64,000 nt of DNA, taken from positions 186,001-250,000 of the forward strand of contig NZ_AUGR01000002.1 in NCBI RefSeq assembly GCF_000422765.1, read 5' to 3'. The position numbers and the translations under genes were made by a program. Below are positions 53,447 through 62,194 of the stretch, one piece after another. Numbering within the stretch: position 1 is the stretch's first letter; the number at the start of each line of letters is the position of its first letter. This DNA comes from Neptunomonas japonica DSM 18939 (GTDB lineage Bacteria > Pseudomonadota > Gammaproteobacteria > Pseudomonadales > Balneatricaceae). The notes beneath the pieces were generated by a model that worked only from the letters and a program-made list of their open reading frames with translations, ran no database searches and was not told the origin of the DNA.

Positions 53447-54901
53447 CTAGATCATTTTTCGAACGTTATCAGTTGGAATATGTGGGATTTCTAGTTCATC
53501 CAGTGTTTTGTATTCAAACTCTGCGTTAATGGCTCTTACCCATTTGTGAGCGCGGGGTAACAATTGGCGGTCATCTGTTTGCATGCGCCCACGTGCAACT
53601 AGGATTCCCATATCTGCACCTAAATACGCATAATCACCGGCATTATAAACACGTATATAAAAAGCATCCTGACCGTCACTTACATTGTTCCAGTCGATGC
53701 TGTTACGGACAAAAGTGATATTGCCATCATCAAGCATACGCCAGATGCCTGATTGCGGCGCTTTTGTGATTGAGCGTACTTCATCGGTCGTGTGCTTGAG
53801 TACAAGTTGTGTCCAGCTGCCAAAGTCTGACCAGCGCTTTTGAATCTCATCAACATCAATTTCAAAGTCGACATCCATAAATTCAAGTAGATGAAACAGC
53901 ATTAATGGTATGCCGCCATATTTTGATGTCACTAAGTTTGTAAGTGGGCTGGCACCACTGATGCGTGGGTTGATTTCACCTAGGTAGACTTCGCCATCAT
54001 CGGTATCGACGAGGTAATCAAAGCAGAAGGTACCGCGATAACCTGTTTCGTAGAGCTTGTCTCCCATGGCTTTAACCATGCCGATGATCTTGTCGCGCTG
54101 TGCTCCTTCTAGGATCTCAGGGAAAATATCATTTCCACACCAGCCGCCTTTATAGGGTGTTAGTTCTTGATAACCTGTGATGTCTGTTTGTAATGGCCCA
54201 ACCATGGTACCGCAACGTGTGGCAACAGCTTCAACTGTGCCCGGTATGTGATTGATGTACTTCATCACCTTTAGCGTTTCGCCAATAACCTTATCGGCTA
54301 CTTTTTCCCAGTCAGCTTCGTTGCTAATGAAGTAGGTAGTTTTGCCGGAGTCGCCATAAGGGGTTTGTACAACGAGTTTCTCTCCAAGATTATTTTCAGC
54401 CGCTAAGGCACGCAGCTCTTGATAGCTTGATGCTTTAACATCAACAATGTTGGGAGCACTGGCAACGCCTGCTTCATTAGCGAGTTGAGTAGTGACAATT
54501 TTAGAGTCTAGGCGAGTACGTAGTTCTGCAGGAGGCAACGCAATATCAACCCCTAGCTTCTTGGCAATCTCTTCTGTTTTTTCATCGAACATAACGGTAA
54601 GTATTTTGCCTTTACCGCCGTTTCTCTGAAATAGGTCGACAGATTCTTTATGGCTTAATAGGTAATTAACCATATCTTCCATCGACTGAAATTCTCTTTC
54701 AGTATTCTGTTCCGGGTTGGTAACGCGAAAGTGACCGCCATCAAACGAGTCGAAATGGGTAATATATTTAAACCCCTGAACCCACTGTCCCAAGCCAAGA
54801 ATGTTATAGGCAGTAGGTGAAACGAAGTAAATAGGTGTGGTGTTCTTACGGAAAAAACGATAAATATCGGATAAACCGCGAAGCTTTTCTGGCGTACTCA
54901 T
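53447..54901 (-). CDS. ATP-grasp ligase of unknown substrate
   Basis: A 484-residue ATP-grasp enzyme. The central lid and ATP region carry LVVQTPYGDSGKTTYFI (Gly-rich loop) and the metal-binding strand DYLVDTDDGEVYLGEINPRISGASPLTN with the Glu/Asn-Pro-Arg trio. Such enzymes join a carboxylate to an amine or thiol using ATP; this looks distantly biotin-carboxylase/carbamoyl-phosphate-like. I chose ATG 54901 with GAGGA in front; the frame stays open to an ATG at 55033 adding 44 residues of low-complexity sequence. It is downstream of C45 hydrolase and amidase genes on the same strand, so the trio may make and break one amide. The substrate cannot be predicted. Confidence 0.75.
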   Translation of the reverse strand: MSTPEKLRGLSDIYRFFRKNTTPIYFVSPTAYNILGLGQWVQGFKYITHFDSFDGGHFRVTNPEQNTEREFQSMEDMVNYLLSHKESVDLFQRNGGKGKILTVMFDEKTEEIAKKLGVDIALPPAELRTRLDSKIVTTQLANEAGVASAPNIVDVKASSYQELRALAAENNLGEKLVVQTPYGDSGKTTYFISNEADWEKVADKVIGETLKVMKYINHIPGTVEAVATRCGTMVGPLQTDITGYQELTPYKGGWCGNDIFPEILEGAQRDKIIGMVKAMGDKLYETGYRGTFCFDYLVDTDDGEVYLGEINPRISGASPLTNLVTSKYGGIPLMLFHLLEFMDVDFEIDVDEIQKRWSDFGSWTQLVLKHTTDEVRSITKAPQSGIWRMLDDGNITFVRNSIDWNNVSDGQDAFYIRVYNAGDYAYLGADMGILVARGRMQTDDRQLLPRAHKWVRAINAEFEYKTLDELEIPHIPTDNVRKMI

Positions 54902-55084
54902 AATTTCGTCCTCATTATTATTATCTTTTGCATCGGTTGTGTTTTCTTCCAGTTTTCTTTCATCTCTTTTTGAGAAAATAGATCTGAAAATATAGGTCGG
55001 TAGTGATGTTATTTTTGTTATTAAAGAGGTCATTCAGCTCCAGCAGTGTTCTTTAATTTTTTTAAAAAGTAGGGGCTTAGCTTA

Positions 55085-56056
55085 CTAGGCATACTTTATA
55101 TCCAGTGTTTGTTCAGGGAAATGGTCGAATGTTAGGTTTAGCATGTGTTGCGGCCAAATGTAGCTAACATGCCCAGCTGCTGGCTTATACACTACTGTGT
55201 ACAAAGTCCCTGACTCATTACTGTCGTGCGGACGGTATAGCGGCGGGTGTAAAAACTGTGTGACAGTATTTGTTAAAGAGGTTTCATGGTTGGCATTAAT
55301 CCAGTTAAGTGCATCTAATCTGGTACCTGAGTCTTTAAGAAACAGCGGCTTACCTATTTCAATAGGGTCTTGGTGGTTAGTAGATGTCATTTCCTGAGTA
55401 ACCGATGGCTTCCTATCTGGCGCGATCATCACAGTGGCATGATTGCCGTGTTTGTCGAGCAAGGCAATGTTGTAGTCCAGATGTACAGGCACTCTTTTCA
55501 GAACGGCAACGGCATCCTCAATTGTGAGGCAGGTTTCCAAAATGTATCGAACGACAAGCGTAATAGCAAAGCCTTTTCCTTCGATTAAACGGCCACCGTA
55601 ATTGATAGAAACCGCTAGGCCTGCATCGTTAATACCGTCTAATACTCCCCATACGCAGTCCGCCATGGCTATTACCTGCTTGTCGAGCCATTTTGTACGG
55701 AAAATGGTGCCTTCGCATAAAAATGCAGGAAAATCGTAGTTGCGGATTAGTGCCGTTTGCTCCTTTTTATAGATAAGCTGGGAACAGGCGGAGTAGAAGG
55801 TTGGAGGGCAGTACAAGCTAAGAAATCTGGCTTGCAAGTCATCGCAATCTAATAGTTTGAGAATCTCCTGATAGACGGGAACAAGCTCTGGCATATGCTC
55901 TTGTAATGCAGATATACACTCTAAATAACTAGGGCGTGCTTCTTCCCCATCATCCAAGTACCAGGCCCGATAAGCTGGCCAGTTTTTGTTAAATAACTGG
56001 CCAAATTTCTTACCGATGGTTGCTTCATCGATCACGTCAAACTGCAGGTTTCTCAC
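55085..56056 (-). CDS. C45 family Ntn-hydrolase / acyltransferase-like protein
   Basis: A 323-residue protein similar to acyl-CoA:6-aminopenicillanate acyltransferases (peptidase C45). The signature nucleophile region is FYSACSQLIY with an RNYDF shortly after, and WGVLDGINDAGLAVSINYGGR follows. In true C45 enzymes the Cys becomes the N-terminus after self-cleavage; here it is near residue 90, so maturation would remove about 90 residues. It probably hydrolyses or transfers an amide/acyl group. It is 72 bp downstream of the amidase and upstream of the ATP-grasp gene. Confidence 0.75.
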   Translation of the reverse strand: MRNLQFDVIDEATIGKKFGQLFNKNWPAYRAWYLDDGEEARPSYLECISALQEHMPELVPVYQEILKLLDCDDLQARFLSLYCPPTFYSACSQLIYKKEQTALIRNYDFPAFLCEGTIFRTKWLDKQVIAMADCVWGVLDGINDAGLAVSINYGGRLIEGKGFAITLVVRYILETCLTIEDAVAVLKRVPVHLDYNIALLDKHGNHATVMIAPDRKPSVTQEMTSTNHQDPIEIGKPLFLKDSGTRLDALNWINANHETSLTNTVTQFLHPPLYRPHDSNESGTLYTVVYKPAAGHVSYIWPQHMLNLTFDHFPEQTLDIKYA

Positions 56057-56128
56057 TAAGATACTATCTCCGTACGTGTTGCTTGGCTTATTGAACGTGC
56101 TGGCAATTGCATACTCATAGGGCGGCTG

Positions 56129-57556
56129 CTATTTAGAACCTAGCTCGTTCTTCTCTTTTAAAGAATCTTTTGGAGAATTATCCCAGCCGATGATGCTTTC
56201 GAGCTGCTCTGCGATATCTAATACCGAAGCATCGCTACCAACAGGCGCGGCTACTTGGATGGATAAAGGGAGGTTCTCATCACCTAGCCCCATCGGTAGT
56301 GCGCAGGCAGGCATTCCAGTGAGGTTGGCATCATAGAGAAAAGAGACCCAATCTAACCACGGATTAGTAATTTTTGTCGATCCCACGTATTTAGGGTAAC
56401 GGCGAGTATGTTTAAATGCTTCAATGCCTAGTGTCGGTGTTATAAAAAACGAGCTTGCGTTTCTTTCAAACATAGTTGTGTAGGCTGTATGGATAACCTC
56501 ACGATGATCTTCTGCCGCGTTAAACTCCTCTTCTGTAAGGCTCGCACCAAAGTGCAATGTATCCAGAGTGCCTTTCTCTAAGTCTTTTAGAGGAGAATCT
56601 TTTTTCTTTTGGAAACTCCATGAGTCGTAGTGAGCAGATGTTGCCCAAGCAACAACGGATGAAGGCAGGTGCGGGTGGTCGTAAACGATTTCTGCACCGG
56701 CTTCTTTTAGCTTTCTAACTATCTCGCGAAAGGTCAGGCGCACATCATCATCGATGGGTGCAAAGCCAAGGTCTTCGGAGACAATTATTTTTTGACCAGA
56801 CAGCGTTAAAGGATTATGTGCATGAGCAGCAAGATCATCTACATAGGCTTTGTCATCATTATTAGCTGCAACCACAGAATACATTAAGCGTACATCTGCT
56901 ACGCTGCGCGCCATTGGGCCGTAGGAAACAATGGTGCTCCATGAAGGAAAGCAGGGTTCACGAGGTACCGCTTTGAATGAAGGCTTGAAGCCCACAATGC
57001 CACAAAATGCAGCAGGAATACGAATCGACCCGCCGCCATCGCCACCAAGAGATAACGTACCCGCTCCAGCGGCCACGGCCACACCAGCGCCGCCTGAAGA
57101 GCCTCCACAGGTGCGCTCAGTATTCCAAGGATTAGAGGTTGTACCGTAAAGTTCGGATGAGGTTGTACCCGTTAAACAAAACTCTGGACAAGTCGTTTTA
57201 GCGAAGATAACAGCGCCGGCTTCTTCTAAGCGTTGAACTGCAGCGCTAGTGGCGTGAGGAGCAAAGTCTTGTTGTGTGCGCGAGCCATTAGTGCAGGGAA
57301 CACCTTCCAGCCATTGAGAGTCTTTAATCGTAATAGGTAGGCCGCATAACGGCCCTCCTAAGCCTTTGGCTAATAGCTCGTCTGCATGAGCCGCTGCTTT
57401 GCGTGCTCGCTCATAGAGTTTGATAGAAAATGGATTATAAGCTTGTGCGACATGCTCTGCATGTAGGATTGTTTCTTCGAGAAGCTCTGTCGCTGAGATA
57501 TGGTGAGCGCGCAGATCTGCAACGAGTTCAACAGCCGTTTTATTGCCCAGTTTCAT
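56129..57556 (-). CDS. Amidase signature family hydrolase
   Basis: A 475-residue amidase. The catalytic Ser-cisSer-Lys residues are visible: Lys in GLPITIKDSQW, the Gly-Ser stretch CGGSSGGAGVAVAAG, and the nucleophile Ser in GGDGGGSIRIPAAFCG. It cleaves a carboxamide to acid and ammonia. ATG 57556 with AAAGGAC is chosen; a frame extending to 57673 adds 39 unlike residues. It is first in the amidase/C45/ATP-grasp row and divergent from the short gene at 57701. Confidence 0.88.
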   Translation of the reverse strand: MKLGNKTAVELVADLRAHHISATELLEETILHAEHVAQAYNPFSIKLYERARKAAAHADELLAKGLGGPLCGLPITIKDSQWLEGVPCTNGSRTQQDFAPHATSAAVQRLEEAGAVIFAKTTCPEFCLTGTTSSELYGTTSNPWNTERTCGGSSGGAGVAVAAGAGTLSLGGDGGGSIRIPAAFCGIVGFKPSFKAVPREPCFPSWSTIVSYGPMARSVADVRLMYSVVAANNDDKAYVDDLAAHAHNPLTLSGQKIIVSEDLGFAPIDDDVRLTFREIVRKLKEAGAEIVYDHPHLPSSVVAWATSAHYDSWSFQKKKDSPLKDLEKGTLDTLHFGASLTEEEFNAAEDHREVIHTAYTTMFERNASSFFITPTLGIEAFKHTRRYPKYVGSTKITNPWLDWVSFLYDANLTGMPACALPMGLGDENLPLSIQVAAPVGSDASVLDIAEQLESIIGWDNSPKDSLKEKNELGSK

Positions 57557-57700
57557 CAAGAGTCCTTTATTAGACTTATTATTAATGGCTTCTGTATACC
57601 CGCTTGAAGTGCATAGATACTTCGTATTCGCCGGTTGTCGAGCCTTACAACATGGCTCATAATGTAAAATCATCTCGCTAAAAAAGCAACACTATGAATC

Positions 57701-58084
57701 ATGATGTATGACAATGAGAGTCTGGAGGCTTTCCTCCAAATAGCAGGAAATATTACTCAAGCCGAACTTTCTTTTGTACGTGACCAAGGGAGGATAGGTG
57801 ATTATGCAGTAGCTTATCGAGTCTATAGAAATAAGCAGGGTGGTGGTTTTGGTGACCCTGATAAGCACCCGTTTGCTTGGGCTGCGATTGTGTATGTTGA
57901 TGGTGTGCCATTGCGCCTAAACAGTGCTCGTGGTGATTGTCGTGAGTGGTCAACATTAGACAGGATGGCACAATGGATGCTGGATAACGGCTTTACCTAT
58001 TGGTGGGCGCGCAATGATTTAGAAATCGGCAGTGTAGAGCCGCTGGATACCGCAGCCGAATCACTTGGGTTTCCACAAGGCTAA
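57701..58084 (+). CDS. Hypothetical conserved-looking protein
   Basis: A 127-residue soluble protein I do not recognise. It is rich in aromatic residues (QGGGFGDPDKHPFAWAAIVYVDG; FTYWWARNDLEIG) with a single Cys (GDCREW) and looks well folded. Codon use is like the neighbours. The alternative start is the second ATG (57704). It is divergent from the amidase, and a 468-bp gap follows before the TRAP operon. No function is proposed. Confidence 0.55.
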   Translation: MMYDNESLEAFLQIAGNITQAELSFVRDQGRIGDYAVAYRVYRNKQGGGFGDPDKHPFAWAAIVYVDGVPLRLNSARGDCREWSTLDRMAQWMLDNGFTYWWARNDLEIGSVEPLDTAAESLGFPQG

Positions 58085-58260
58085 AGGCTAATAGTCGGTA
58101 GTGGATAACAGAGTAGTTTTTGATGATTGCTAAAACAGGATTGTCTTATGTTCGATATATTAAACATTGGTTGAGTGTGCGTTTTTCATCAAAGTAGGTG
58201 AAAGCAGCGAAATATAGAGTTTGAAAAATAAGTGATCATCACTGTTATTTTATATTTTAT

Positions 58261-58286
58261 TTAACATAAACAACGACTTATGTTAA
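58261..58286. promoter_or_regulatory. Inverted repeat in the 468-bp gap before the TRAP operon
   Basis: TTAACATAA and TTATGTTAA face each other over eight bases, 270 bp upstream of dctP. A smaller ACACC-AAAC-GGTGT repeat lies near 58391, and GAGTAGTTTTTGA at 58110 resembles the shared box of the alcohol island. Gap 58085-58552 contains no gene I can support; these are likely control sites. Confidence 0.4.
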
Positions 58287-58552
58287 TTTTTCTTCGTTGT
58301 TTCTTTCATCTGGGTTCTTGAGTTTTTTTCATGCACTTCGGTTGAATCTATCAAATTTTACAAAACAGCATGCAAACGTAGCTTTTAATTTACACCAAAC
58401 GGTGTTAAAAATACCGCACAGCTACCCGGTCGTAGGTAGAGACGTTATCAGAGAGCTTCTGGTAGAGCATAGATAGAATGAGTTTATACAGTTCTTAAGT
58501 GTTTCTGCCTAAAATAAGCTATCAATACATATAAGAAAAAAGGAATCAGATA

Positions 58553-59569
58553 GTGAAAAGAAGAGACTTACTGAAAGCAGCTGCCACCGGTATCGCTGCA
58601 GCACCACTCGCCCTAACAGCAACATCTGCACATGCTGGCGATAAAGTTAACCTAAGAATGCAAACGCTGTACGGAACAGAAACTGATGATCTGTACAAAG
58701 CTTTTGCAAACGATATCAAAACAAGTTCTAACAAAAGTGTTCGTATAACGCGTTTTCGTGGTAGCGAACTTGTAGCAAATGACCAGATGCTAGATGCCGT
58801 ATCTAAAGGTACTTTGGATATGTGTCAGGGTTATGGTGGCTACTGGGCTGGCCAGCTAGATATCGCTAAGATTGAAAGTGGTATTCCAGGCGCTTGGACT
58901 AGCTATGATGAAGCTATGTACCTGCACCAAGCTAAAGGTCTGGGTGATCTGCTTACAGAAGCTTATGCTGAAAAAGGCGTACATTACTTAGGTCCAGTAT
59001 TTGGTGGTCCGTACGACCTGCTAACAACTAAGCCTGTTAAGAGCTTGGATGATCTGAAAAACATGAAGATTCGCGCAACAGCTACTGTGGCTGCGATTCT
59101 TGAAAAGTTCGGTATTCCAACCGTATACCTACCAAGCCAAGAGCTCTATATTGCACTGTCTACTGGTGCGATTGATGGTGTGATTTATGGCGGATCTTTG
59201 GAATATAAAGCACTAAAACTGCACGAAGCAGCTAAACATTACACTTACCTAAACATGATCAACCCTGGTTATGCTGATGGTATGTTGATCAATAAGAAAA
59301 AGTGGGACTCTATGTCTCCTGATCAGCAAAAAGTTATTGAACTAGCTACCGCTAAGCATTCAACTAACATGCATGCTTGGAATGTTAACGGTTGTCTTGA
59401 TGTGAACGGCGAAGGCATCTTCGAATTTGCTTCTTTACCTGCTGAAGACTCTAAAGCGTTGACGGTTGCAGCCATGGATGTGTGGAAAGAAGAAGCTAAA
59501 AAATCTGAGCGTAACAGCAAGGCGGTTGATGCAATCATCGCAACAGCTAAGGCTACCGGGAGAGCTTAA
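58553..59569 (+). CDS. dctP: TRAP transporter solute-binding protein DctP
   Basis: A 338-residue periplasmic binding protein with a twin-arginine-like signal (KRRDLLKAAATGIAAAPLALTATSAHA). The conserved selectivity stretch KNMKIRATATVAAILEKFGIPTVYLPSQELYIALSTGAIDGVIYGGSLEY contains the Arg that usually grips a carboxylate. The start is GTG, with AAAAGGAATC ahead. It binds an organic acid; because mmsA lies downstream, a branched or C3-C4 acid is conceivable. It is 1-base overlapped by dctQ. Confidence 0.93.
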   Translation: MKRRDLLKAAATGIAAAPLALTATSAHAGDKVNLRMQTLYGTETDDLYKAFANDIKTSSNKSVRITRFRGSELVANDQMLDAVSKGTLDMCQGYGGYWAGQLDIAKIESGIPGAWTSYDEAMYLHQAKGLGDLLTEAYAEKGVHYLGPVFGGPYDLLTTKPVKSLDDLKNMKIRATATVAAILEKFGIPTVYLPSQELYIALSTGAIDGVIYGGSLEYKALKLHEAAKHYTYLNMINPGYADGMLINKKKWDSMSPDQQKVIELATAKHSTNMHAWNVNGCLDVNGEGIFEFASLPAEDSKALTVAAMDVWKEEAKKSERNSKAVDAIIATAKATGRA

Positions 59570-60090
59570 TGTCAACACTCTCTCAATATCTTGCTTTTCA
59601 AGACAGGGTATCTGAGTGGGTGGGCAAGACCGTCTCCTGGATGTGTCTTGCCATGATTGCTGTGCTTGCTTATGAGGTGGCGGCCCGTTATTTGTTTAAT
59701 AGCCCTACCTCATGGGCGCATGAAAGTACCACGATGTTATATGGTACTTTCTGCATACTGGCGGGTGTCTATACTCATAGACACCACAGCCATGTGAAAA
59801 GTGAAGTGATCTATAACCTGTTCTCAGTTCGCACCAGAGCCATTATGGATGTGATAACCGGCTCGATTGGCTTGGTTGTATTCGGCGTTTTCTTTGTGAT
59901 TACCTTTAATTATGCTGCGGAATCATGGGCAATTAAAGAGGTCTCATCAAAGAGTACTTGGGGACCCATTGTTTACCCTTTTAAATCCGTTCTCCCTCTG
60001 GCCATCGCTCTGATGATGTTGCAAAGCTTAGCAGGCTTGATTCGTAGCCTGATTGTCGCTCTGGGTATGCAACTAGAAGAAAAAAGCTAG
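59569..60090 (+). CDS. dctQ: TRAP transporter small permease DctQ
   Basis: A 173-residue four-helix membrane protein of the DctQ family (AMIAVLAYEVAARYLFNSPTSWAHESTTMLYGTFCILAGVYTHRHHSHVKSEVIYNLFSVRTRAIMDVI). TAATG overlaps the dctP stop, so it is translationally coupled. With DctM it forms the sodium-driven import complex for the ligand of DctP. Confidence 0.9.
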   Translation: MSTLSQYLAFQDRVSEWVGKTVSWMCLAMIAVLAYEVAARYLFNSPTSWAHESTTMLYGTFCILAGVYTHRHHSHVKSEVIYNLFSVRTRAIMDVITGSIGLVVFGVFFVITFNYAAESWAIKEVSSKSTWGPIVYPFKSVLPLAIALMMLQSLAGLIRSLIVALGMQLEEKS

Positions 60091-60239
60091 TTCGCAATAG
60101 TGTGATACTTGGCTGGTTTTCGAAGGGGTTAATTGCTCTGTTAGTTTTATATATCTGTGATTTTTGTCAGAGAACCTTGTTTGGCTAAGAGGTCGATAAG
60201 AATAGTGCAGTTGTATACTGAAAAAACGAAGGTGTATCC

Positions 60240-61562
60240 GTGTTAGATCTAGATCCTTTATTGGTTACCGCAGGCATGTTTTGCTCCATGCTGGTGCTTT
60301 TGGCGATGGGGGCTCCGCTCACTTGGGCGTTGCTTACCGTGGGCACAGGTTCCGCCTATTTTCTTTGGGGGCCAGCAGGCCTCGAATTGATGGCTCACAG
60401 TGCTTTCGGGGCGATGGATAATTTCCTGCTGGTAGCACTCCCAATGTTTATTTTTATGGGATTAATGCTGCAGCGATCCGGCATCACTGATGACCTGTTT
60501 GAAATGATTAATAAGCTCATGGGCGGCGTTCCTGGTGGTTTGGGAATGGGAACTGTGATTGTCTGTGCGATTATCGCAGCGCTTGCTGGGGTTTCAGGGG
60601 CTGCAACCGTTAGCTTAGGCATTATTGCATTGCCCGCGATGCTCAAACGAGGCTACGACAAGAAGCTAGTCACCGGTACTATTATGGCGGGTGGCGCATT
60701 AGGGTTTTTGATTCCACCTAGCGTATTGATGATCGTATACGCATTTCTTGCCCGAGAGTCGGTAGGTAAATTGTTTGCAGCAGGTTTGATGCCTGGCTTA
60801 ATGTTGGCCGGTATCTACATGCTTTACATCTACCTGTTTGCGAAAAAGAATCCGGAAAAAGCGCCACCAATTCCTCTAGAAGAGCGAGTGAGTGGTTTTG
60901 GTAAAATTAAAGCGCTTAAGGCTTTGGTTCTGCCGGGTATTCTTATTGGTACTGTGTTGGGTTTCATCGTCGGTGGTGTGACATCGCCTTCAGAAGCATC
61001 AGCTATTGGTGCAGCGGGCTCACTCATCTGTGCGGCAATATATCGCACATTGAATATGAAAATGCTTAAAGAAGTACTCATGAGCACTACGCAGCTAATG
61101 GGTATGTTGATCTGGATTACCGTAGCAGCGGTATTCTTCAGTAAAGTCTATATTGGTTTGGGGGCTGGATCACTGCTTACCGAGCTAGTAGAAGACGCGA
61201 ATCTTTCGCCTTACTGGGTCATTATCGCGATGCTGGTAACGTACTTCGTGTTGGGTATGTTTCTGGATGACTTTGCGATTGTCTTTATTACTGTTCCTTT
61301 GTTCGTACCGATTGTTCAGGAGCTGGGATTCGATACAGTGTGGTTTGCAGTACTGTTTATTATCAGTATGCAAACGGCCTATCTCACGCCCCCCTTTGGG
61401 TACAATCTGTTTTACATGCGATCGGTGGCGCCTCCTTCAATAACCATATATGACCTGTATAAAGCGGTAATCCCGTTCATTATTTTGCAGGTTATCGGAT
61501 TGGCACTGGTGGTTGCGTTTCCACAGATAGCGCTCTGGTTACCTGGAGTGATATTTGGATAG
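60240..61562 (+). CDS. dctM: TRAP transporter large permease DctM
   Basis: A 440-residue polytopic permease (12 helices expected) with the family motifs VALPMFIFMGLMLQRSG, IAALAGVSGAATVSLGIIALPAMLKRGYD and GALGFLIPPSVLMIVYAFLARESVGKLFAAGLMPGL. Starts at GTG behind GAAGG, after an unusual 150-bp gap from dctQ, which is normally tight. The gap holds no gene I can support. It ends with a strong terminator. Confidence 0.92.
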   Translation: MLDLDPLLVTAGMFCSMLVLLAMGAPLTWALLTVGTGSAYFLWGPAGLELMAHSAFGAMDNFLLVALPMFIFMGLMLQRSGITDDLFEMINKLMGGVPGGLGMGTVIVCAIIAALAGVSGAATVSLGIIALPAMLKRGYDKKLVTGTIMAGGALGFLIPPSVLMIVYAFLARESVGKLFAAGLMPGLMLAGIYMLYIYLFAKKNPEKAPPIPLEERVSGFGKIKALKALVLPGILIGTVLGFIVGGVTSPSEASAIGAAGSLICAAIYRTLNMKMLKEVLMSTTQLMGMLIWITVAAVFFSKVYIGLGAGSLLTELVEDANLSPYWVIIAMLVTYFVLGMFLDDFAIVFITVPLFVPIVQELGFDTVWFAVLFIISMQTAYLTPPFGYNLFYMRSVAPPSITIYDLYKAVIPFIILQVIGLALVVAFPQIALWLPGVIFG

Positions 61563-61591
61563 TTGGCATTAATAAATCGATGCTCTTTTAT

Positions 61592-61630
61592 ACACCCGCA
61601 GACTGTGAACAGTCATGCGGGTGTTTTTTT
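61592..61630 (+). terminator. Intrinsic terminator of the TRAP operon
   Basis: ACACCCGCA and TGCGGGTGT (with an inner GACTGT/CAGTC stem) then seven Ts, 30 bp after the dctM stop. Confidence 0.9.
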
Positions 61631-61686
61631 ATGTAGCCCTGAGAAACCTGAAGGGGGAGGCCTCTCAAGGCTAGATCTGCATGCGT

Positions 61687-61872
61687 TTAAAACTTAAGCT
61701 GCATTCCTGCCAAGTAGCCAATGCTGCTATCGTCTTCATTGTTATCGCCAATTTCGGCAAATACACTGAAGTTTTTCTTTTCTGGAAACTTATAGGTTAC
61801 GTTTGCGTACCAGCCAGTCACGTCATCTTTGCTTTTATCTTCGTTTGAATACCAAGGGCTGCTCTTAGAGCG
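61687..61872 (-). pseudogene. 3' end of an outer-membrane porin (remnant)
   Basis: On the minus strand about 61 codons read GWYANVTYKFPEKKNFSVFAEIGDNNEDDSSIGYLAGMQLKF and stop; the C-terminal Phe and strand pattern are those of porins. A stop codon lies just before it at about 61873-61875, so no start or upstream body is left. It is a truncated remnant. Whether it belongs to the same porin family as the gene at 1-530 cannot be told. Confidence 0.7.
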
Positions 61873-61889
61873 CTACCTTAAGCATTTAG

Positions 61890-62078
61890 ACAAGCTGCTG
61901 GCTTGTGCAAAGTGATGTAGATACCTTCTTGCCTCATAGTAACGTTGGTCAGCGTATTGGCGCTAGCCGTACTACTGCGCGACGATATCTGGATTTTTTG
62001 GTAAGCAATAACGAGCTTTTTGCAGAAGTGAGCTACGGTAGCGTTGGTAGGCCAGAAAGAAAATATAAAAGTGTTTAA
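61890..62078 (+). pseudogene. 3' end of a CitB/DcuR-type response regulator (remnant)
   Basis: A plus-strand frame, open only from 61890, gives VGQRIGASRTTARRYLDFL and then VSYGSVGRPERKYKSV and stop. The helix-turn-helix SRTTARRYL plus YGSVGRPER ending is diagnostic of the CitB/DcuR/DctR family of response regulators that control organic-acid transport. The receiver and linker are gone. It lies head-to-head against the porin remnant (61687-61872), which marks a deletion scar. The regulator may once have controlled the adjacent TRAP operon. Confidence 0.7.
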
Positions 62079-62157
62079 GGCAGGTCTTCGTTGTCGGTAT
62101 TGAGGAGAGCTTTGTAGCGCTTGTGAAAGCAGAGGTTTCCCTCCGCTGTCATACATT

Positions 62158-62182
62158 CTTGCCAGCAATGTTTGCTGGCAAG
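62158..62182 (-). terminator. Hairpin after mmsA
   Basis: CTTGCCAGCAA and TTGCTGGCAAG are perfect 11-bp arms over three bases, 12 bp beyond the mmsA stop. There is no T tract. Confidence 0.55.
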
Positions 62183-62194
62183 AAAAGTCACTTA

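Noticed and set aside
61878-62168. 96-residue minus-strand frame in the scar region
   Set aside because: It is antisense to the response-regulator remnant and has no family features.
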